This document shows, in pieces, positions 1-5,104 of a stretch of DNA of 7,919 nucleotides; position 1 is the stretch's first letter, and every line of letters begins with the position of its first letter. The translations under genes and the position numbers were made by a program. The notes under the pieces were generated by a model. It saw nothing but the letters and a program-made list of their open reading frames with translations, was not told the origin of the DNA and did not search any database. Source of the DNA: Thermogutta sp. (GTDB taxonomy: Bacteria > Planctomycetota > Planctomycetia > Pirellulales > Thermoguttaceae); contig JAAZNR010000650.1 of assembly GCA_012798155.1 (NCBI GenBank), positions 1-7,919 on the forward strand, given 5' to 3'.

Positions 1-10
1 AGGCGCCCTT

Positions 11-75
11 GTCCCCGCTTCGGCGCCCCAAAGGGGACGTTTCTATTGGTTTCCAAATGGGGACATCTCTATTGG
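11..75. repeat. Short tandem repeat with inverted GTCCCC/GGGGAC arms
   Basis: Two near-identical units, GGGGACGTTTCTATTGG at 33-49 and GGGGACATCTCTATTGG at 59-75, match at 15 of 17 bases with a period of 26. The first is preceded by an inverted GTCCCC (11-16) that can pair with GGGGAC (33-38) across a 16-base loop. The stretch lies downstream of the transporter stop on the minus strand. Bases 1-120 otherwise show no gene. The layout resembles dispersed REP-like elements, but no transposase is in the window, so the class is a guess. Confidence 0.55.
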
Positions 76-120
76 CGGCGGACAGCCCTATCGTCGAGAT
101 CGGGGATCGAGGCGGCGGGA

Positions 121-1776
121 TTACGCGGGCGGCCCGGCCTCATCCGGGGCCGGGGGCGTTTCCGGCGGCTGCTGCTGCGTTTGCGTTAGCGGCGGCGGCT
201 GCCTTTCCGGCTGCTGTTGCTGCGTTTCCGGCTGCTGTGGTGCGGCGGGTGGGGCCTCGCCGGGCGCCGGCGCGGCCTCGCCCGATCGGCTCGCGCCCCC
301 CTCGTTGCCGTCCTTCCGCTCCTGGATGCCCAGGTAAAAGATGACGGCCACCAGCAGGGAGGCGATGGCGGGCCAGAGCCAGATGTTTTGCCAATCGTTG
401 CGTTGGATGGCGGCGTAATCCTCCGCCGTCACGTGGAACTTTCCGTTGACCGCGGCGCGGATGGCGGCCCGCGTCCGCGGCGGGCTGAGGGCGGAGATTT
501 TGCCCAGCAGCGCCTCGGCTTGGCGGCGCGCGGTTCGCTCCGCGTCCTTTTCCTCGACCGTTCCCGCGCGGAACTCGTCCTCCTCCAAGGCCCCGTCCTT
601 GTTGCCGTCATACTTGGCGAGGAGCTCGTTCCAGGCAGGGACCTTGTAGTCGGCGGGGATCGCCTCGGTACGTATCAATTCGGCCGTGACGGCACTGATC
701 TTGGGGGGGTAAAGGTCGTTCGTCTTGCCCGCCAGATTGGCTCCCAGCAACCAGGCCACGCCGAGCATCAGGAAGGAGATGAAGCTTTGGGCGCTGGCCC
801 GCATGTCGCGGGGGGCCTTGGTGTCCACGAAGATGTACGCTCCCACGTACACGAAGACGTAGCAGAAGCCGTGGATGGAGATGGCCAGGATGGTGATCGG
901 AAAATTGAGCGTGGCGAAGAGGAGATAGCGGATCGCCCAGACGATCATGCCCACGGCGAGGACCTTCTTCAAACCGAAGCGGGCGATGAAGACGGGCATG
1001 GCCGCCATGACCAGGATTTCGCCCACCTGGCCCAGCGTCATGACCGCGGTGGGGGCCGGGGCGTTGATCTGCGAGAGGTAAAGGTTGCAGCTCACGAAGT
1101 AGTACACCGCCGGGATGCCGATCAGGAAGGCGCAGACGGTGAAGAGCAGGAACTCCGGATCGCGGAGGAGTTGCAAGGCGGAAAGCCCCAGGAAGTCGCC
1201 TTTGCCGGCGTCCTCTTTTTTCTGCGGCGGCGTGTGCGGCAGGGTCAGCACGTAGCCCGCCAGCAGCAATTCGATGAGGCCGGCCAAGTACAAAAAGGCG
1301 GGCGACCTCTCCCCCAGCACGATCCCCACGATGAAGCCGGAGACGATCCAGCCGATCGTGCCGAAGAGGGCGATGCGGGGAAACAGGGCCGAGTCCTCGA
1401 TGTTGCGGAAGGTCAGCGAGTTGGCCAGGGCCAAGGTGGGCATGAAGGCCAGCGTGCTGATGAGGAGGAAGGCGAAGAGGAAGCCGAAACTCCCCGAAAA
1501 CCCCGCCAGAATCATGCACACGCCCCCGATGACGTGGAGCGCGGCGAGGACGTGCTGCGTGGCGAAGAGGCGGTCGGCGACGTAGCCGACGAAGAGAGGC
1601 GAGACGATGGCGGCGATGGCGGTGGTGGAAAATATCCAGCCCATTTCGCCGCCCGTCAGACCCAGCGACATCGGTCCGTAGGTCCCGATGGGGACCGACC
1701 AGCTTGCCCAGACGAAGAATTGGAAGAACATCAAGATCGACAAGCGGGCTCGCAGCCAGGTGCTCTCGGACCACAT
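121..1776 (-). CDS. NupG-like MFS transporter (nucleoside:H+ symporter family) with EF-hand insertion
   Basis: A 551-residue inner-membrane permease of the major facilitator superfamily, related to the nucleoside/proton symporters NupG and XapB; the actual substrate (nucleoside or sugar) is not fixed by the sequence. Family resemblance is clear at the N-terminus (residues 8-33, LSILMFFQFFVWASW), at MPTLALANS (112-120), RASAQSF (326-332) and the final helix after DWQNIW (461-466). I count about eleven helices over residues 12-350 and a twelfth at 464-484. Between helices 11 and 12 lies a soluble insertion (about 357-460) holding a textbook EF-hand loop, D390 to E401 (DGNKDGALEEDE). The tail (about 485-551) is Pro/Gln/Ala-rich and of low complexity. 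The start is supported by AGAAGGGAG at 1785-1793, eight bases upstream. The gene is last of three minus-strand genes, 383 bases after the ROK kinase, so it may have its own promoter. Confidence 0.9.
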   Translation of the reverse strand: MWSESTWLRARLSILMFFQFFVWASWSVPIGTYGPMSLGLTGGEMGWIFSTTAIAAIVSPLFVGYVADRLFATQHVLAALHVIGGVCMILAGFSGSFGFLFAFLLISTLAFMPTLALANSLTFRNIEDSALFPRIALFGTIGWIVSGFIVGIVLGERSPAFLYLAGLIELLLAGYVLTLPHTPPQKKEDAGKGDFLGLSALQLLRDPEFLLFTVCAFLIGIPAVYYFVSCNLYLSQINAPAPTAVMTLGQVGEILVMAAMPVFIARFGLKKVLAVGMIVWAIRYLLFATLNFPITILAISIHGFCYVFVYVGAYIFVDTKAPRDMRASAQSFISFLMLGVAWLLGANLAGKTNDLYPPKISAVTAELIRTEAIPADYKVPAWNELLAKYDGNKDGALEEDEFRAGTVEEKDAERTARRQAEALLGKISALSPPRTRAAIRAAVNGKFHVTAEDYAAIQRNDWQNIWLWPAIASLLVAVIFYLGIQERKDGNEGGASRSGEAAPAPGEAPPAAPQQPETQQQQPERQPPPLTQTQQQPPETPPAPDEAGPPA

Positions 1777-1936
1777 GGTGACGTCTCCCTTCTCTTTGCA
1801 GCGCCGTGAAACTGGTTTTCTCCCGATACTCGGCCAACGATCCGGGCCTGTCGAGCGGCGGCTCGACTGGGGCGTATTCTAGCACGGCGCCGCGGCAAGG
1901 GAAAGCATGCGAGAACGCGGACCCAAGCCGGCGGGG

Positions 1937-1955
1937 GACGTTCACTGAGAACGTC
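1937..1955. repeat. Perfect inverted repeat GACGTTC / GAACGTC
   Basis: GACGTTC (1937-1943) and GAACGTC (1949-1955) form a perfect 7-bp stem with the 5-base loop ACTGA. It belongs to a patchwork of repeats that fills the 383-base gap between the transporter start and the ROK kinase stop; a further GAACGTC is at 2008-2014. It may be an operator-like dyad upstream of the transporter or one more dispersed hairpin. Function is unknown. Confidence 0.5.
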
Positions 1956-1970
1956 GTTGCGCCAACATGT

Positions 1971-1998
1971 GAGCCGCCGGCGTAAGCCGGTGGTGGAA
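1971..1998 (+). repeat. GNRA-loop hairpin repeat, copy 1
   Basis: A 28-base unit: GAG, arm CCGCCGGC, loop GTAA, arm GCCGGTGG, then TGGAA. The arms pair over 8 bp, one of them a G-T wobble, and close a GTAA loop, which as RNA is a GNRA tetraloop. It matches the copy at 2095-2122 at 26 of 28 bases. A degenerate half (AAGCCGGCGG) sits at 1925-1934. From memory, repeats of this style are common in planctomycete intergenic DNA; that was not checked. Confidence 0.75.
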
Positions 1999-2042
1999 TA
2001 GCGTCGCGAACGTCTTGAGATGTTGCGCCGCGAAGGCGGCGT

Positions 2043-2071
2043 CTGGGGGCTTCGCTGCGCTACGACCCCAG
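2043..2071. repeat. Inverted repeat CTGGGG / CCCCAG between the two GNRA-loop copies
   Basis: CTGGGG (2043-2048) and CCCCAG (2066-2071) pair perfectly across 17 bases containing CTTCGCTGCGC. The element lies between the two GTAA-loop repeat copies and does not code. It could be a separate dispersed repeat or part of one composite element spanning about 1937-2122. Confidence 0.5.
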
Positions 2072-2094
2072 CCACCCGGCCGCACTATTAACTC

Positions 2095-2122
2095 GAGCCA
2101 CCGGCGTAAGCCGGCGGTGGAA
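2095..2122 (+). repeat. GNRA-loop hairpin repeat, copy 2
   Basis: Same 28-base unit as at 1971-1998: arm CCACCGGC, loop GTAA, arm GCCGGCGG. The two differences lie at the facing third position of each arm: A opposite C here, G opposite T in copy 1. Read on the minus strand this copy regains a G-T wobble. It starts 37 bases past the ROK kinase stop on the minus strand, so it could also act as a 3'-end structure for that transcript; no T-run follows. Confidence 0.75.
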
Positions 2123-2159
2123 GGGCAACGGAATGCCTCGTAACTCGGCCGCGGCCCGG

Positions 2160-3182
2160 CTACGATTTTTTCGAGGCCTCCAGCCGGGCGATACCGGCCG
2201 CTCCGATGAAACCGGCGCTGCCTCCCAGCGTGGCGAAGTCGATGACGGTGTGGTCCCCCACGGCGGGATAGGCGCGGAGGAAGATTTCGTGCTTGACCCG
2301 TTCCAGAAAGGTCCGGCCGATGCGGCTGCCGTGCCCGCCGAAGGTCATGGCCCCGCCGATCAAGATCGCGTCCGGGTCGATGGTGTGCATGAGGTTGACG
2401 ATGCCGATGCCGAGGTACTCGGCCGTCTCCAGCACCAGTTGGCGGCTCAGCTCGTCGCCGGCCTCGGCCGTCTCGGCGATCAGCTTCGGTTCCAGGGCGG
2501 CCCCGTCCTCAAGCCGGGGGGTGAGCATGCTGACGCGGCCGGCGGCGAGGATTTCGTGGGCCCGCTTGGTGACGGCGGTGGCGCTGGCGTAGGCCTCGAA
2601 GTGCCCGCGGCGTCCGCAGGAGCAGCTTCGGGCGTCGGGGCGGCAGTCGATGACGGTGTGTCCGTACTCGCCGCCGTGGCTGTGCCGACCGTCGAGAAGC
2701 AGGTCGCCCACGATGATGCCGCAGCCGATGCCGGTCCCCAGCGTGAGCAGGATCAGGCTGTGGAATCCCTTGCCGGCGCCGACCCAGCGTTCGCCGAAGG
2801 CCGCCGCCGTGGCATCGTTGGCGAAGGTGATTGGCCGTCCGCAGTGCTGGGCCACGCGGTCGCGGATGGGGAAGTATTCCCAGCCCTTGAGGTTGGCGGG
2901 CACGACGAGTCTGCCGCCGGGGATGTCCATCGTGCCGGGGGAACCCAGCCCCACTCCGCCGACTTCGCTCTCGCTCAAACCGGCCTCGCGGACGGCCCGC
3001 AGAATCAGTTGCGCGATTCGCCGGGCCCCGTCCTCCGGTCCCCGCTCCACGTGCGTCGGCTCTTGACCTTGCCAAACAACCCTGCCTTGATTGTCCGTGA
3101 CGCCGGCCTTGATGTTCGTCCCCCCCAGATCGATGCCGACGAAGAAGGGGGCCTCGGCCGCGGTTTTGCTGATGGTCTGCAT
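2160..3182 (-). CDS. ROK-family sugar kinase, probable glucokinase
   Basis: A 340-residue cytoplasmic kinase that likely phosphorylates glucose (or a related hexose) with ATP, feeding the phosphofructokinase encoded upstream. It has the phosphate-binding DLGGTN at residues 18-23, the catalytic Asp in NDATAAAFGE (D123), TLGTGIGCG (147-155), GGEYGH (170-175) and the ROK zinc motif CSCGRRGHFE (187-196). The usual third Cys of CxCGxxGC is His194 here; H175, C187, C189 and H194 are the likely zinc ligands. The reading frame is open upstream to 3632, but that extension overlaps the phosphofructokinase and looks like out-of-frame sequence. I chose ATG 3182 because AAAGGGA (3194-3200) lies 11 bases upstream and the kinase fold begins 12 residues later; ATG 3224 and 3266 lack such a site. 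Exact sugar specificity is unproven; N-acetylmannosamine kinase or another ROK kinase is possible. Confidence 0.9.
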   Translation of the reverse strand: MQTISKTAAEAPFFVGIDLGGTNIKAGVTDNQGRVVWQGQEPTHVERGPEDGARRIAQLILRAVREAGLSESEVGGVGLGSPGTMDIPGGRLVVPANLKGWEYFPIRDRVAQHCGRPITFANDATAAAFGERWVGAGKGFHSLILLTLGTGIGCGIIVGDLLLDGRHSHGGEYGHTVIDCRPDARSCSCGRRGHFEAYASATAVTKRAHEILAAGRVSMLTPRLEDGAALEPKLIAETAEAGDELSRQLVLETAEYLGIGIVNLMHTIDPDAILIGGAMTFGGHGSRIGRTFLERVKHEIFLRAYPAVGDHTVIDFATLGGSAGFIGAAGIARLEASKKS

Positions 3183-3270
3183 GTTCTCGGTGTTCCCTTT
3201 GGAAGGACTAGCGACGGATGCCATGTCCGCCGATTGCGTGATGAGTGCCTGTGCGTTTGCGAGCATGTCT

Positions 3271-3314
3271 GGGGCGGGCGGCAAGGCAACGGCGAGCGTG
3301 CCCCGGCCCGCCCC
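3271..3314 (-). terminator. GC-rich hairpin just after the phosphofructokinase stop
   Basis: GGGGCGGGC (3271-3279) and GCCCGCCCC (3306-3314) form a perfect 9-bp stem with a 26-base loop. On the minus strand it starts 8 bases past the phosphofructokinase stop codon, in the 140-base gap before the ROK kinase. There is no downstream T-run, so it is not a standard intrinsic terminator; it may slow transcription or protect the 3' end of the mRNA. The position fits a 3'-end element, the function is inferred. Confidence 0.4.
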
Positions 3315-3322
3315 CACGGAGC

Positions 3323-4525
3323 CTACGCGACGGGTTTCCCCGTCAAACGAATGTAGTCGGGCAGCGGGCCGACCAACGGCCGCGCGTATTGCAAGAACGC
3401 CTCGGTGACGAAGTTGCCGTCGGGATGGATGAACTCGTCGGGCATGGGTTTGGCACGGGCGGCGACCTCCGACAGCTCGGCGGTATCCAGGCTCCAGCGG
3501 TACGGATCGCCGGAGGTCCGCCGGAGGGCGACCATCTTGCCGGTGATCCCTTGGACGGCCAGTTCCACCGCGCGGCGGCCGCAGGCATAGGCCTCTTCGC
3601 GGTCCGTTTCGCTGACGCGATCCGCGGCGCACATTTGCAGCGACTCGCAGACCTGGAATTCACCCCGCCGGCCGAAGGCGTTGCCGATCATGCGGTGCAG
3701 CATCATGGCGGCGCTGGTCCCGCCCATCGCCCCGAACTCGACGTTGGAGAAGCGGTCGGTGACTTGGGCGGCGCTGACGGGCGTGCCGTCGGGATAGGTG
3801 ATCCCCTCCCCGCAAACCACGCTGCACCAGCCGTAGCGATCGTGTGCTCGCTCGACGTCGGTGAGAAAGCGTTCGCGATCGAAGGGCCGCTCCGGCAACA
3901 GGATGATATGCGGGGCGTCCTCCTCGGCGGTCTTGGCCAGGGCGGAGGCCGCCGCCAACCAGCCGGCCGAGCGACCCACCGTCTGGAAGATCACGAACTG
4001 ATCGACCCGCTGCATGTCGCGGGCCAGGATGCCGGCCTGCTTGACCGAGATCGCCACGTAGCGGGCGGCGCTGCCGAAGCCGGGCGTGTGATCGGTGCCG
4101 AACAGATCGTTGTCCACGGTCTTGGGAACCCCCACCCCGACCATCTCGTAGCCTTGCGCGCGGCAATAGCCCTCCAGCCGGTGGATGGTGTCCATCGTGT
4201 CGTTGCCGCCGATGTAGAAGAAAAAGCGGATGTCGTGCCGGCGCAGCACCTCCAGCAGGCGCGGAAAATCGGTGTCCCGGAGTTTGTAGCGGCAGCTTCC
4301 CAAAGCGGAGCCGGGCGTGGTCTTCAGGCCGGCGATCGTCTCCGGGGCCTCGGCGTCCATGTCGATCAGGCGGTCTTCCAGAAAACCCTCGATGCCGAAC
4401 CGCATTCCCAGGCAGCGGGCCACTTGCGACTGTTCGCGGCAGGCCTCGATGACGCCGCACAAACTGGCGTTGATCACGGCCGTCGGTCCGCCGCCCTGGC
4501 CCACGACTGCGTTTCCCTTCAACAT
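3323..4525 (-). CDS. pfp: 6-phosphofructokinase, pyrophosphate-dependent type
   Basis: A 400-residue cytoplasmic enzyme that phosphorylates fructose 6-phosphate to the 1,6-bisphosphate. Motifs in order: GQGGGPTAVINAS (9-21) at the phosphoryl-donor site, IGGNDTMDT (105-113), PKTVDND (134-140) with the catalytic Asp pair D138/D140, QTVGRSAGW (181-189), and LPERPFD (210-216). Two positions separate ATP from PPi users in this family: the residue matching E. coli Gly104 is Asp109 and that matching Gly124 is Lys135, both as in PPi-dependent enzymes. The E. coli Asp103 equivalent is Asn108, which is less usual. Length exceeds bacterial ATP-PFK (about 320) and fits the longer PPi-type clade. The start is firm: GAGGAG at 4535-4540 lies nine bases before ATG. 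It is the first of the three minus-strand genes and is divergent from the protein kinase. A PPi enzyme would be reversible, serving glycolysis and gluconeogenesis; donor use is inferred, not shown. Confidence 0.92.
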   Translation of the reverse strand: MLKGNAVVGQGGGPTAVINASLCGVIEACREQSQVARCLGMRFGIEGFLEDRLIDMDAEAPETIAGLKTTPGSALGSCRYKLRDTDFPRLLEVLRRHDIRFFFYIGGNDTMDTIHRLEGYCRAQGYEMVGVGVPKTVDNDLFGTDHTPGFGSAARYVAISVKQAGILARDMQRVDQFVIFQTVGRSAGWLAAASALAKTAEEDAPHIILLPERPFDRERFLTDVERAHDRYGWCSVVCGEGITYPDGTPVSAAQVTDRFSNVEFGAMGGTSAAMMLHRMIGNAFGRRGEFQVCESLQMCAADRVSETDREEAYACGRRAVELAVQGITGKMVALRRTSGDPYRWSLDTAELSEVAARAKPMPDEFIHPDGNFVTEAFLQYARPLVGPLPDYIRLTGKPVA

Positions 4526-4592
4526 TTCTCAGAACTCCTCGTTCAAACCAAAAACGGCCGCCGCGGACGAGGTGACACGAATCCCTCTTCCT

Positions 4593-4614
4593 CGGACGCG
4601 ACGGAGCGCGTGCG
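4593..4614 (-). repeat. GCTCCGTC-loop hairpin, inverted copy
   Basis: Arms CGGACGC (4593-4599) and GCGTGCG (4608-4614) enclose GACGGAGC, the exact reverse complement of the GCTCCGTC loop at 4830-4837. The stem is 4 bp, a G-G mismatch, then 2 bp. Compared with the other copies an A-T pair replaces a C-G pair, so pairing is kept while sequence changes. Confidence 0.55.
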
Positions 4615-4623
4615 TTCACGGGT

Positions 4624-4638
4624 GGCGCAAGCCGGCGG
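4624..4638 (+). repeat. Decayed GNRA-loop repeat core
   Basis: GGCGCAAGCCGGCGG matches the core of the 28-base repeats at 1971 and 2095 (GGCGTAAGCCGGYGG). The loop is GCAA, still of GNRA form, but only about 3 bp of the left arm pair, so this is a partial or eroded copy. Confidence 0.4.
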
Positions 4639-4737
4639 GTCCGTCCACAGGCGGCGGAGGCCGGTGCCTCTCTCCAAGGGTAGCGCAAGGGAGTGAATCC
4701 CTCCAATTGTCTCGCATCCCTCGCGTGTCTCAAGCGG

Positions 4738-4773
4738 GACCAACCGATTGAGGGCCGCCCACTGTCGCGGCCC
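4738..4773 (+). repeat. GCTCCGTC-family hairpin repeat, copy A
   Basis: A 35-base unit beginning GACCAACCG, with arms GGGCCGC (4752-4758) and GCGGCCC (4767-4773) pairing over 7 bp around the loop CCACTGTC. It matches copy B, 71 bases downstream, at 30 of 35 bases. All differences fall outside the inner stem: two before it and three in the loop region. The 579-base region 4526-5104 that holds it has no supportable gene. Confidence 0.65.
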
Positions 4774-4808
4774 GGAATCCGCAAGACGCCCCGCGGGACA
4801 CGGATGAC

Positions 4809-4845
4809 GACCAACCGGTGGAGGGCCGCGCTCCGTCGCGGCCGG
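4809..4845 (+). repeat. GCTCCGTC-family hairpin repeat, copy B
   Basis: GACCAACCGGTGGAGG leads into arms GGCCGC (4824-4829) and GCGGCC (4838-4843) around the 8-base loop GCTCCGTC. It is a direct repeat of copy A with a 71-base offset. The loop is the one found inverted at 4600-4607. Confidence 0.65.
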
Positions 4846-5090
4846 CTGCCCTGCGTCCGGTCGGATCGGCGATCCAATTCTTTTGGGCCTGTATGTTGTC
4901 AATATGACGACGCGCGTGTCACCGGACAAGCGCCCTTTTGCGTTGCGTCCGGTTGCCCGGTTGGATTACCTCTTCCGTTGGGTGGATTCGGCTCCCCCAA
5001 TGCGAAAACGCCGTTTGCTCGCAAGTCTTCGTTACAGTAAGATATTGAGTATAAACCCTTTGAGACAGGGATGTCGACCTTCGCCTCGGA

Positions 5091-5096
5091 AAGAGG
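5091..5096 (+). promoter_or_regulatory. Ribosome binding site deciding the kinase start
   Basis: AAGAGG, within GGAAAGAGG (5088-5096), lies eight bases before ATG 5105 and favours this start over the upstream in-frame ATG at 4883. Confidence 0.65.
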
Positions 5097-5104
5097 CCGC
5101 ACGA

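Noticed and set aside
217..1809. Long plus-strand open frame of 530 codons across the transporter gene
   Set aside because: It lies antisense to a clear NupG-like transporter, is rich in Gly, Asp, Glu and Arg without domain structure, and follows from high GC in codon position three of the true gene.
1937..2122. CRISPR array
   Set aside because: Only two 28-base repeats are present, they are strong hairpins in GC-rich intergenic DNA, the interval is about 96 bases, and no cas gene is near.
2133..3356. Plus-strand open frame of 407 codons across the ROK kinase
   Set aside because: It is antisense to a kinase with all family motifs and shows no recognisable domain.
3183..3632. N-terminal extension of the ROK kinase by up to 150 residues
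   Set aside because: The extension overlaps the phosphofructokinase in another frame, is Arg/Pro-rich and has no family match; ATG 3182 has a suitable ribosome site.
3245..4696. Plus-strand open frame of 483 codons across the phosphofructokinase
   Set aside because: It is antisense to a gene with full phosphofructokinase motifs and a strong ribosome site; its composition is that of a shadow frame.
4897..4902. TTGACA on the minus strand as a -35 box for the phosphofructokinase
   Set aside because: The hexamer is perfect, but no good -10 box is found 16-18 bases on (GAATTG or AATTGG at best), and the leader would be about 350 bases.
5050..5055. TATAAA as a -10 box for the protein kinase gene
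   Set aside because: It lies in an AT-rich dip in a suitable place, but the -35 position reads CTTCGT; one hexamer alone is not enough.
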